Source of the DNA: Vibrio splendidus
Lineage (GTDB): Bacteria; Pseudomonadota; Gammaproteobacteria; Enterobacterales; Vibrionaceae
Assembly (NCBI RefSeq): GCF_001557875.1
Contig: NZ_LNRF01000003.1
Coordinates: 62,001 to 126,000 of the forward strand
Direction: 5' to 3'
Length of the DNA: 64,000 bases
Part shown: piece after piece, positions 53,868 through 61,470 of the stretch
Numbering within the stretch: the first letter of the stretch is position 1
Layout: each line of letters opens with the position of its first letter
The notes under the pieces: model-generated
The model's database searches: none
Told to the model about the DNA's origin: nothing
Seen by the model: the letters and a program-made list of their open reading frames with translations, nothing else
Program-made: the position numbers and the translations under genes

Positions 53868-55764
53868 ACTGTGACGCCTTTACGGTTTTCTTTTTACGAT
53901 GAGTTAATGAGAGTAAAGCGCCGAGAATGGAGAACAACCCACCAAACCAAATCCAACGCGCATACGCCTTGTACTGAACACGGAATGCATAGGCTGTTGA
54001 GTCTACTTTCTCTCCCATGGTGATATAAACATCGCCATGCCAGAACCACTTCATTGCGGGCTCACTCATGTTCATGACTCGAACTTGGTAGTGTCTTCTT
54101 TCCGGCGAAATAGAAAAGCTCTGCTCGCCTGACTCTAGGTTAAGTATCGCCTTCTCTGCGGTAAAATTTGAAGCGACATACAGCTCAGTATCACGATGAG
54201 AAAGCGTCCAATCCATGAATTCAACTTCTGCGCCCAGGCTTAACTTATAGCTGCGCTCAAACGAGTGGTAGCTATTCATGGCAGCACCTACCGCTAATAC
54301 CGCAACTCCAATATGAGCAAAGGTCATCACCCAGACTTTGCGTTGGAACTTGGAACTGTGCGTTACTGCCAAGCCATAAACGTGAGTGAATAAAACCCAA
54401 AATGCGAGTGACCATGTCATCAGAGCCATCACTTGAATCTTGTCTACTTGCAAAACGTAACAGGCGGACCCGAGACAAATAGATGCTAGAGCTATCAACA
54501 TAATGGCGCCTTTCGACGCTTGAGGCTTAATACTCAACAAAGGGGCTAAGCCTAAGACGGCTAACGCAAGCAACGCCAAAGGTGCAATCAATAGATTAAA
54601 GTAAGGCGCACCTACCGATATGTTACCCAGTCCAAGCAGTTCAAATACCATTGGATAAAATGTGCCGAAAACGACCACGGCTGTTGCGAGAACAAAAATG
54701 AGTACCGCGACTAAACTCAAAAAGCTCTTACTGGCGAAGCTGGTAATAGGGCTTGATTCAAAAGATTCCCCTCTAACGATAAGCAGAGAAAATGAGCTCA
54801 CCAGTACCAAAACCAATATAAGCAACAGTGCGATACCTTTGGTTGGGTCAACAGCAAAAGCGTGTACCGATGTAAGTACGCCAGAACGAACAATAAAGGT
54901 GCCTAAGATACTCAAACAAAACGTAATAAAAGCAAGACTGAGAGACCATTTCAGTAGTTGTTGCTTGCCCTTTGCAACGCCTAGGCTGTGCAGCAAAGCG
55001 GTCGAAGTAAGCCACGGCAACAAGCTGGCATTTTCAACAGGATCCCAGAACCACCAGCCACCCCAACCTAATTCGTAATAAGCCCACCACGAACCAAGAA
55101 TGATCCCTGCGGTTAAAAAGATCCAAGCGACCAAACACCAACTTCGACAATGGGCAACCCAATCAAACTCAATTGGATCTACCAGTAAGGCTGCAACGGC
55201 AAACGCCAACACCACAGAAAAGCCGACATAGCCAAGATAAAGTAATGGAGGGTGAAAAATCAGCCCAACATCTTGCAGCATTGGGTTTAGGTCACGCCCT
55301 TCTAGCGGCAAAATCGAATTCATTTCAAATGGGTTTGATGCGAATAAGGTGAACCAAGCAAATATCGCGAGCAGTAGATTCATTACCCACAACACACGGC
55401 TTTGGTATTCATCCGAATAGTGTTTTTGTAAGGCGATAACGCCAGACCAGATACTGATCGTCAGCACCCAAAATAACAAGGAACCTTCATGGCCCGCCCA
55501 TACGGCTGCTAGCTTAAAAAATGAGGGTAATTGAGTATTGGAATGTTCAGCGACATATAAGATAGAGAAGTCATCACTGACAAAAGCGTAGCCAAGCAAT
55601 GCGACAGAAGTGAGAGAGAACAGCGCACTTGAAAGAGAGAAACTGCGGATTAAACCTATATTTTGCGTCCGTTTGTTTAGCATTTGATAAAACGAATGCA
55701 CACCAATAATGCTACTGAGTACAGCAACCAACACTAAACTAAACAGCCCCAAAGAACCGACCAT
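53848..55764 (-). CDS. nrfE: Haem lyase subunit NrfE (CcmF family)
   Basis: A 638-residue polytopic inner-membrane protein of the CcmF/NrfE family. It has the haem-handling WWD domain GGWWFWDPVENASLLPWL, periplasmic histidines in LIFHPPLLYLGY and TALLHSLGV, and KLAAVWAGHEGSLLFWV near the N terminus. About 15 membrane segments. With NrfF it attaches haem to apocytochrome, here probably the Lys-ligated haem of NrfA. Separated from nrfD by 131 bases containing a hairpin. Confidence 0.93.
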   Translation of the reverse strand: MVGSLGLFSLVLVAVLSSIIGVHSFYQMLNKRTQNIGLIRSFSLSSALFSLTSVALLGYAFVSDDFSILYVAEHSNTQLPSFFKLAAVWAGHEGSLLFWVLTISIWSGVIALQKHYSDEYQSRVLWVMNLLLAIFAWFTLFASNPFEMNSILPLEGRDLNPMLQDVGLIFHPPLLYLGYVGFSVVLAFAVAALLVDPIEFDWVAHCRSWCLVAWIFLTAGIILGSWWAYYELGWGGWWFWDPVENASLLPWLTSTALLHSLGVAKGKQQLLKWSLSLAFITFCLSILGTFIVRSGVLTSVHAFAVDPTKGIALLLILVLVLVSSFSLLIVRGESFESSPITSFASKSFLSLVAVLIFVLATAVVVFGTFYPMVFELLGLGNISVGAPYFNLLIAPLALLALAVLGLAPLLSIKPQASKGAIMLIALASICLGSACYVLQVDKIQVMALMTWSLAFWVLFTHVYGLAVTHSSKFQRKVWVMTFAHIGVAVLAVGAAMNSYHSFERSYKLSLGAEVEFMDWTLSHRDTELYVASNFTAEKAILNLESGEQSFSISPERRHYQVRVMNMSEPAMKWFWHGDVYITMGEKVDSTAYAFRVQYKAYARWIWFGGLFSILGALLSLTHRKKKTVKASQYAYQRS

Positions 55765-55844
55765 ATCACCTCAATAAGGCTCCACCTAAGCAGAGCCAAG
55801 TTAAACCATTATTAGCTTCTTTACTCAAAGAAACAGAGAATTAG

Positions 55845-55876
55845 TAAGCAGATGCTCAGTATCCAACATCTGCTTA
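55845..55876 (-). promoter_or_regulatory. Hairpin between nrfD and nrfE
   Basis: TAAGCAGATG and CATCTGCTTA form a perfect 10-bp stem with a 12-base loop and no T tract. It could set different expression of the electron-transfer and assembly halves of the operon. Confidence 0.55.
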
Positions 55877-55895
55877 TTCATTAACTTGAGCGAAA

Positions 55896-56870
55896 TTAAG
55901 CTATCGTTAACTGCCCTGCATAAAGGACAAAAGTTCGCAGCATTAATACACCCATTAGGCTTAGCGAAGTCACAGAAAAAATATACACCGAGCTATGGCG
56001 GATCGAGGTTGGTGTAACGGCATTCAGCAACAACGGTAGAACCATGCCGACACCGATGACGCCGTACCAGAACCAACTCGCCCAGAAACCACTGCCAATT
56101 GCGTTCCATACTGCTTGCTCACTTTGACCACCAGCGAAGATAAGCCCAGTAAAGAAAGTAATAAGAACAAACAACTCAAACATCACGACCGGACGTTCGA
56201 ATCCGTGGATCCATGAAATACTCGGGCTATGAGGTGATTCTTTAAAGACCAACACACCAAATAAAATACACGCCGCCGCTCCTGAAGATAAGCTCGAGAA
56301 TAAGAACAAAATCGGCAAAACTGGGTTATTCAATAGTGGGAAGGTATTCAAAGCTGACAACAAGAATCCGGTATAAGCGGCAAGCATCAGAGCAAGAACA
56401 GCTAAGAAGATTTCCAAAGCATTCTCAAACACTTCTAATTTGCCAATCCAGTTACCTACGAAATCGAGTCGCCCTTTTAACCATGCTTGGTCGTTTAAGA
56501 ATGTGACTATTTGATCTCGAAAGATAATGCCGATCCAAAGGAACAAGATCACCATATATACTTGAAATAAAATCACACCCATCGACATCACAGACGTTGG
56601 ATTATAGAAGATCATGATCTTCCAAAATGATAACGGTTTTGTTAGGTGGAAGACCAAGATCAACAGACCTGAAATGATCCCAAATGGCGCAAGAAAAGCC
56701 GTGGCCTTTAACACACCATTATGAGCAGGATCACCTTCAATGACCTTACGTTTTAGGTAAATGGAGATCATTACGGCACCTGCCGACATCCCCGCGAGAA
56801 ATAGATAGATTGCTATAATCCAGTCCCATACCACGGTACCAGACTGAAAAGCTGTGTCCCATGCACTCAT
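55896..56870 (-). CDS. nrfD: NrfD-family membrane quinol-oxidising subunit
   Basis: A 324-residue NrfD/PsrC-type membrane protein with about nine segments, starting WDTAFQSGTVVWDWIIAIYL with FLAGMSAGAVMISIYLKR. It oxidises menaquinol and passes electrons to NrfC. It follows nrfC by 2 bases. Fits the standard order nrfB-nrfC-nrfD. Confidence 0.94.
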   Translation of the reverse strand: MSAWDTAFQSGTVVWDWIIAIYLFLAGMSAGAVMISIYLKRKVIEGDPAHNGVLKATAFLAPFGIISGLLILVFHLTKPLSFWKIMIFYNPTSVMSMGVILFQVYMVILFLWIGIIFRDQIVTFLNDQAWLKGRLDFVGNWIGKLEVFENALEIFLAVLALMLAAYTGFLLSALNTFPLLNNPVLPILFLFSSLSSGAAACILFGVLVFKESPHSPSISWIHGFERPVVMFELFVLITFFTGLIFAGGQSEQAVWNAIGSGFWASWFWYGVIGVGMVLPLLLNAVTPTSIRHSSVYIFSVTSLSLMGVLMLRTFVLYAGQLTIA

Positions 56871-56872
56871 AA

Positions 56873-57559
56873 TCAGATCTCCCCTTTTTGGTGTGGCACT
56901 TTGTAGAGTTTTGGCTGAGTACCTAGATAAGCTTTATCTCTGTAAACCACCTCAGATTTAAGCACCTGGTTTATCTCACTCTTAGGGTCATTTAGATCGC
57001 CAAATACTAGTGCCTTGGTCGGGCACGATTCTACACAAGCAGGCAACTTCCCTTGTGCAAGATTGGTATCGCGACAGAAGTTACATTTATCGGCCGATTT
57101 GTTCTCTGGGTGGAAGAAACGCACTTGATACGGGCACGCTAACAAACAGTAACCACAACCGACACACTTCTCTTTATGCACATCAACAATGCCAGTTTTT
57201 TCATCTTTATAGGCCGCGCCTGTTGGGCATACCATCACGCACGGCGCGTTATCACAATGTTGGCAAGAGTTACGAGTAAAACGGTAATCAACATTTGGAT
57301 ATTCGCCTTGAGGCTCGCTCTTAATAATTTCTAAGCGCGATACACCTTCAGGCACTTTGTTCACTTCGCGGCACGCTTCTGTACAAGCAGTACAACCAAT
57401 ACAAGCGGTCTCGTCATGAATCATTCCATAACGCTTGGCACCATCTTCTTGAACATTAGCCAATGTTTTACGACTTGTTACTGCCGCCGTTCCAGCAACA
57501 CCAGTGGTGAAGATAACGGCACCAGCGCCTGCTAAAAAGTTTCTTCTTGAGCAGCTCAT
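56873..57559 (-). CDS. nrfC: Nitrite reductase 4Fe-4S subunit NrfC
   Basis: A 228-residue iron-sulfur protein exported by Tat (CSRRNFLAGAGAVIFTTG). Four cysteine clusters are visible: CIGCTACTEAC, CQHCDNAPCVMVC, CVGCGYCLLAC and CNFC...CVESC, for four [4Fe-4S] centres. It transfers electrons from NrfD to NrfB in the periplasm. Gap to nrfB is 3 bases and to nrfD 2 bases. Confidence 0.96.
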   Translation of the reverse strand: MSCSRRNFLAGAGAVIFTTGVAGTAAVTSRKTLANVQEDGAKRYGMIHDETACIGCTACTEACREVNKVPEGVSRLEIIKSEPQGEYPNVDYRFTRNSCQHCDNAPCVMVCPTGAAYKDEKTGIVDVHKEKCVGCGYCLLACPYQVRFFHPENKSADKCNFCRDTNLAQGKLPACVESCPTKALVFGDLNDPKSEINQVLKSEVVYRDKAYLGTQPKLYKVPHQKGEI

Positions 57560-57562
57560 AGA

Positions 57563-58147
57563 TTACTCCTCTTCTTTCTTCTGGTTGAAGTCTGAATGGC
57601 AATCCACACACAGCTTGATGGTTTGCTTTTTATCTAAGCCCAACACCTTTGCTTCAGTCGCATGAACATCATGGCAGTTTGAACACGTTAAGTTTTGCGC
57701 GTGAACATCGTGGGTCCAACTCGCTTCACGCAGATCATCCGGTTTGTGACAATCTATACATTGGCTATTGGCATCTAAAATTAAGCTAGGGTCTAGGAAT
57801 ACCTTTTCGGTTCCCGGTTGTGATTGAGCCGCGCGATACTTCACCACTTCAGGCGCACCTTCACGGTGATCGGGGCTAATAGAACTATGACAGTCGGTAC
57901 AATTTACTTCACGACCAAGTAAAGCGTGTGCACTTTCACCATGTGAACCCAATACCGTTTCTTTTGAATCTTTATGGCATTGAACACACTTGTAGTCTTT
58001 GTCACGTATTAATTCGACTTCATGTCTTGTTGACTCTCCTACTGGCGTAACAGCAGGCTCAGCAACAGCATGAATGGAATAACCATAGAGGCAGAATGCT
58101 AGAAGGGATTTAAGCATTATGACTATGGCCAATTTAATATTGCCCAT
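57563..58147 (-). CDS. nrfB: Pentahaem cytochrome c NrfB
   Basis: A 194-residue periplasmic cytochrome with a signal peptide (LLAFCLYGYSIHAVAEP). Five CxxCH sites are present (CVQCHK, CTDCHS, CIDCHK, CSNCHD, CVDCHS), the number found in E. coli NrfB. It donates electrons to NrfA. The ribosome-binding region AAGGAAAGGA precedes the ATG at 58147; an internal ATG at 58117 would also leave the signal peptide intact. First gene of the leftward operon. Confidence 0.94.
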   Translation of the reverse strand: MGNIKLAIVIMLKSLLAFCLYGYSIHAVAEPAVTPVGESTRHEVELIRDKDYKCVQCHKDSKETVLGSHGESAHALLGREVNCTDCHSSISPDHREGAPEVVKYRAAQSQPGTEKVFLDPSLILDANSQCIDCHKPDDLREASWTHDVHAQNLTCSNCHDVHATEAKVLGLDKKQTIKLCVDCHSDFNQKKEEE

Positions 58148-58217
58148 TTTATCCTTTCCTTATACCGGCACTATTTAACTCTCAACTAAATAATATTCCG
58201 GTTAAACAAAAGTACCC

Positions 58218-58241
58218 TTAAACGATATTATTATCGTTTAA
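58218..58241. promoter_or_regulatory. Perfect palindrome upstream of nrfB
   Basis: TTAAACGATA, TTAT, TATCGTTTAA: 10-bp arms, 70 bases before the nrfB start. The regulator is unknown. Confidence 0.6.
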
Positions 58242-58390
58242 ATGATATCAATTCTTATTTTGGATAAGCCACAACGCTTTCTACAGTTAGAATATACCTC
58301 CAATTGGGTAATACGAAATTTGAATGGGTTAATCTGTGAAGGCAATCACCCTATTTATATCATAGCCAATTCAGGTAATTGCTTGTTATA

Positions 58391-58409
58391 TATGATAATA
58401 ATTCTCAAT
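58391..58409. promoter_or_regulatory. Fur-like site in the nrf divergent region
   Basis: TATGATAATAATTCTCAAT matches AATGATAATNATTATCATT at 16 of 19 positions by my count. Confidence 0.5.
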
Positions 58410-58464
58410 TAATCTCGAATAAATGCAACCACCAATACCACTTTAGGGTTATATAAACTTCAAC

Positions 58465-58501
58465 GTGATTGAAGTCACTACCATTAATTGATCTAAAACA
58501 A
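58465..58501 (+). promoter_or_regulatory. CRP/FNR-like dyad and FNR-like site upstream of nrfA
   Basis: GTGATTGAAGTCAC (58465-58478) is a GTGA-N6-TCAC dyad. TTGAT-CTAA-AACAA (58488-58501) matches the FNR consensus TTGAT-N4-ATCAA at 9 of 10 positions. Anaerobic activation of nrfA fits FNR control in other enterics and vibrios. Confidence 0.55.
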
Positions 58502-58628
58502 GCAATACTCAACACGTAACAAAATGTGTTTGTTTATGAATTAATATAAACAGGAATTCTCCAGTTCTTAATTTGAATAGCAAACTCACAACGCTTGGTA
58601 TAAAAATCAGTATATTGGAGATATCACT

Positions 58629-60059
58629 GTGAAAAAGCATTGGATACGTAATTCGGTCACAGCACTATTAATGGTTAGCGCATCACTAGCAAGCGCGACC
58701 AGTTTTGCTGCGTCTGAACAAAAAGAAATTGGCGATCCTCGTAACGACCAGTTCGAGCAAAACCACCCTGATCAATATCATTCATGGAGACAAACTTCAG
58801 AAAGCGAAGCCATTGAAGATGCACTAAAAGAAGATCCAAATATGGTCATCCTATGGGCTGGCTATGGGTTTGCAAAAGATTACAACAAAGCCCGTGGGCA
58901 CTTTTATGCCCTTGATGATGTACGACAAACACTTCGTACAGGTGGCCCAACTGACGAAAACTCTGGTCCAATGCCAATGGCATGTTGGAGCTGTAAGAGC
59001 CCTGACGTAGCACGTGTTATCGAAGAACGTGGCGAAGATGGTTACTTCGAAGGTAAATGGGCGCGTCTTGGTAGTGAAATCACTAACCCTATTGGCTGTG
59101 CCGACTGTCATGACACACAAAGTGAAGGCTTTAAAAACGGTGAGCCTGCACTGAAAGTGACTCGTCCTTATGTAGAGCGTGCGTTCGAAGCGATTGGTAA
59201 GAAGTTTGAAGACCAAGGTCGTTTAGATCAACAAGCTTCCGTTTGTGCTCAATGTCACGTGGAATACTACTTCACAGGGCCAACAAAAGGCGTGAAGTTC
59301 CCTTGGGATAAAGGGACTCGTGTTGAGCAAATGGAAGAGTATTACGATGACATTGGCTTTAAAGATTGGACGCACAAAGTATCTAAAGCTCCAATGCTAA
59401 AAGCACAGCACCCTGGCTATGAAACATGGCGTGAAGGTATTCACGGCAAAAACAAAGTGGCTTGTGTTGACTGTCATATGCCGAAAGTGACCAAAGAAGA
59501 TGGCACCGTTTATACCGACCATAAAGTGGGTAACCCATTCGACCGCTTCGAAGATACGTGTGCAAACTGTCATACTCAGTCTAAAGAAACTATGCGTAAC
59601 ATCGTTTCAAGCCGTAAAGCGCAAGTGCTAAACATGAAGTTGACCGCTGAGAAACAAATCGTTGCCGCTCACTTTGAAGCCGGCGCGGCATGGGAAGCAG
59701 GTGCGACAGAGCAGGAGATGGAGCCTATCCTACTGGATATCCGTCACGCTCAATGGCGTTGGGACTACGCTATTGCGTCTCACGGCGTTCATATGCATGC
59801 ACCTGAAATCGCTCTAGAAGTGCTAGGTACTGCCGTTGACCGCGCAGCAGATGCTCGTACTAAGATTGTTCGCCTACTGGCGAAGAAAGGCATCACTGAT
59901 CCAATCGAGATTCCAGACATCTCGACAAAAGAAGCGGCTCAAAAAGCGCTTGGAATGGACATGGATAAGATGAACGCTGAGAAACAACACTTCTTAGACA
60001 CGGTTGTTCCTAAGTGGGAAGAGCAAGCTGAAAAGCGTGAAGCCAACTACGAATACTAG
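58629..60059 (+). CDS. nrfA: Ammonia-forming cytochrome c552 nitrite reductase
   Basis: A 476-residue periplasmic pentahaem enzyme that reduces nitrite to ammonia with six electrons. A signal peptide ([18 protein letters not shown]) is followed by the catalytic haem site CWSCK, with Lys as haem ligand, and four CxxCH sites ([29 protein letters not shown]). Active-site features are the Tyr-containing [18 protein letters not shown] and HGVHMHAPE with its haem-ligand His. Divergent from nrfBCD and ended by a terminator. Its special first haem explains the dedicated nrfEF lyase genes. Confidence 0.98.
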   Translation: MKKHWIRNSVTALLMVSASLASATSFAASEQKEIGDPRNDQFEQNHPDQYHSWRQTSESEAIEDALKEDPNMVILWAGYGFAKDYNKARGHFYALDDVRQTLRTGGPTDENSGPMPMACWSCKSPDVARVIEERGEDGYFEGKWARLGSEITNPIGCADCHDTQSEGFKNGEPALKVTRPYVERAFEAIGKKFEDQGRLDQQASVCAQCHVEYYFTGPTKGVKFPWDKGTRVEQMEEYYDDIGFKDWTHKVSKAPMLKAQHPGYETWREGIHGKNKVACVDCHMPKVTKEDGTVYTDHKVGNPFDRFEDTCANCHTQSKETMRNIVSSRKAQVLNMKLTAEKQIVAAHFEAGAAWEAGATEQEMEPILLDIRHAQWRWDYAIASHGVHMHAPEIALEVLGTAVDRAADARTKIVRLLAKKGITDPIEIPDISTKEAAQKALGMDMDKMNAEKQHFLDTVVPKWEEQAEKREANYEY

Positions 60060-60086
60060 TTTCTTCAATTAGACCATTACGTAAAA

Positions 60087-60122
60087 ACCAGTCACACTAT
60101 TATTGTGTGGCTGGTTTTTTTA
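60087..60122 (+). terminator. Terminator of nrfA
   Basis: AACCAG-T-CACAC and GTGTG-G-CTGGTT, followed by a T tract. Confidence 0.9.
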
Positions 60123-60186
60123 GGTTTTGGGGCAACACACATCCATATCTCCTCCCCGATCCACTCGCCAATTCAAGGAATAAACA

Positions 60187-60531
60187 ATGAAAACCTTACT
60201 TTCACTTTCAGCATTATGTATCGCACTACTCAGTTCAGGTGTTCACGCCTCTGAGCGTGCTGAGACAGGGTGGGAATTAATAGAGAAAGGCGCATTAGTG
60301 GTTGATGTCAGAACACCTGCAGAGTTCAAACAAGAGCATCTGGACAACGCCATCAACTACCCTCTTTCTGAAGTCGCTACTCACTTCGCTAAAATAGATA
60401 AAGACCAACCGATCGTTTTGTATTGCCGCAGTGGTAACCGTTCAGGACAAGCCTATCAATTCTTACGAGCTCAAGGGTTTACTCAAATCCATAACGCTGG
60501 TGGGTTAATCGAAATGCAAGAAAGCCAATAA
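60187..60531 (+). CDS. Periplasmic rhodanese (PspE-like)
   Basis: A 114-residue single-domain rhodanese with a signal peptide (LSLSALCIALLSSGVHAS). The active-site loop is YCRSGNRSGQA with the catalytic Cys; VVDVRTPAEFKQEHLDNAIN is the conserved N-terminal half. It transfers sulfane sulfur in the periplasm. It follows nrfA in the same direction but after a terminator, so it probably has its own promoter. AAGGAA precedes the ATG. Confidence 0.93.
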   Translation: MKTLLSLSALCIALLSSGVHASERAETGWELIEKGALVVDVRTPAEFKQEHLDNAINYPLSEVATHFAKIDKDQPIVLYCRSGNRSGQAYQFLRAQGFTQIHNAGGLIEMQESQ

Positions 60532-60555
60532 CTTGAGAGATTAATGGCTTTAGAG

Positions 60556-60635
60556 GCTAATCGCTTCAAAGGTAAGTCGTTTCAATGGCTAAACGTTTCA
60601 AAAGCAAATCGCTTCAAAGACAAATAGCTTCAAAA
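60556..60635. repeat. Degenerate 16-bp tandem repeat, five copies
   Basis: Units begin GCTAATCGCTTCAAAG and continue with GTAAGTCGTTTCAATG, GCTAAACGTTTCAAAA, GCAAATCGCTTCAAAG and ACAAATAGCTTCAAAA, exactly 16 bases each. The copies are contiguous with no spacers. A partial sixth copy follows. Lies between the convergent rhodanese and nrfG genes. Confidence 0.88.
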
Positions 60636-60667
60636 GCCAATCAGGAAGAACAGCCTATTAACCAAGC

Positions 60668-61297
60668 CTAGCGGATCATCTGTTTGGCTTGGTTGATCGA
60701 ATGAATAATCGAAACACGATCAATGCCTTTTTGATTGGAATCGAGGATTTGAGTCCAGGCATCAATCGCTTGTTGATAGCGCATGCTGATGAAGTGATCG
60801 GTCGCAATCAGCATCAATGCCGTACGATCGTTGGGATCAAGCTGCATTGAGTGATCCAACAACGCATTCACGTCATCGCTCATAGCTTGGGAGCGAAGAT
60901 AGTAAAGTGCGGTTGCTTTGGCAGCATAAAGGCCCGATGGTGCTTGAGGATCTAATCGAATCGCGTAGTCATAACAGGTGAGCGCCGCATCAAACTCCCC
61001 TTTCTGCATATACACACCACCAAGCTTAAACCACAAGTCAGATTGATTCGGGTCTTGTTTGAGGCTTTGTTGAAGCTCACCTTCGAAATCTGTTGCCGTG
61101 TAACTATTGCTATCATCCAAAGGAAGTTGAGGTGTCTCCTGTTTCAGTTGAGACCAGACAAGCACACTCAGAGCCACTGCAGTAAGGGAAATCACCACAT
61201 TGCCTTTTAGATGACTGCCATTGTTGCTCGCGGCAATAACGACCACGATCAAAAACAGGCTCATTAGTACTAACGCAACCAACAACCAGATGTCCAT
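60668..61297 (-). CDS. nrfG: TPR-containing cytochrome assembly protein NrfG/CcmI-like
   Basis: A 209-residue membrane-anchored TPR protein. Two N-terminal membrane segments (WLLVALVLMSLFLIVVVIA and VVISLTAVALSVLVW) are followed by three to four TPR units (SDLWFKLGGVYMQKGEFDAA, APSGLYAAKATALYYL, RTALMLIATDHFISMRYQQA). NrfG presents the NrfA C terminus to the NrfEF lyase. ATG at 61297 has AAGGAG seven bases before it; an upstream in-frame ATG at 61348 has none. It is detached from nrfEF and lies beyond nrfA, on the opposite strand. Confidence 0.88.
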   Translation of the reverse strand: MDIWLLVALVLMSLFLIVVVIAASNNGSHLKGNVVISLTAVALSVLVWSQLKQETPQLPLDDSNSYTATDFEGELQQSLKQDPNQSDLWFKLGGVYMQKGEFDAALTCYDYAIRLDPQAPSGLYAAKATALYYLRSQAMSDDVNALLDHSMQLDPNDRTALMLIATDHFISMRYQQAIDAWTQILDSNQKGIDRVSIIHSINQAKQMIR

Positions 61298-61406
61298 TCC
61301 ACACTCCTTTATCAACCCTTTAAGTTTACCACTTTCCCAATCAGGCAATATTGATCGAGACTTAGCTATTAGGATTTACGCCAATCAGAATAAACGAGCA
61401 GACAAT

Positions 61407-61436
61407 AAAAAACCGAGCACTTAGGCTCGGTTTTTT
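61407..61436. terminator. Terminator of gyrA
   Basis: AAAAAACCGAGC, loop ACTTAG, GCTCGGTTTTTT: symmetric and strong. Confidence 0.93.
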
Positions 61437-61470
61437 CAATGGTAAGCTTAATTACTTAACGTAATCGAGA

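Larger units (their letters stand above)
58148..58628. other. Divergent nrfB/nrfA regulatory region
   Basis: About 480 bases with no gene. It holds a 24-base palindrome near nrfB, a Fur-like site, a CRP/FNR-like dyad and an FNR-like site near nrfA. TATAAA around 58600 lies only about 25 bases from nrfA, so its promoter position is uncertain. Confidence 0.6.

Noticed and set aside
60556-60642. CRISPR-like array
   Set aside because: Units are contiguous 16-mers without spacers, degenerate, and no cas gene is nearby.
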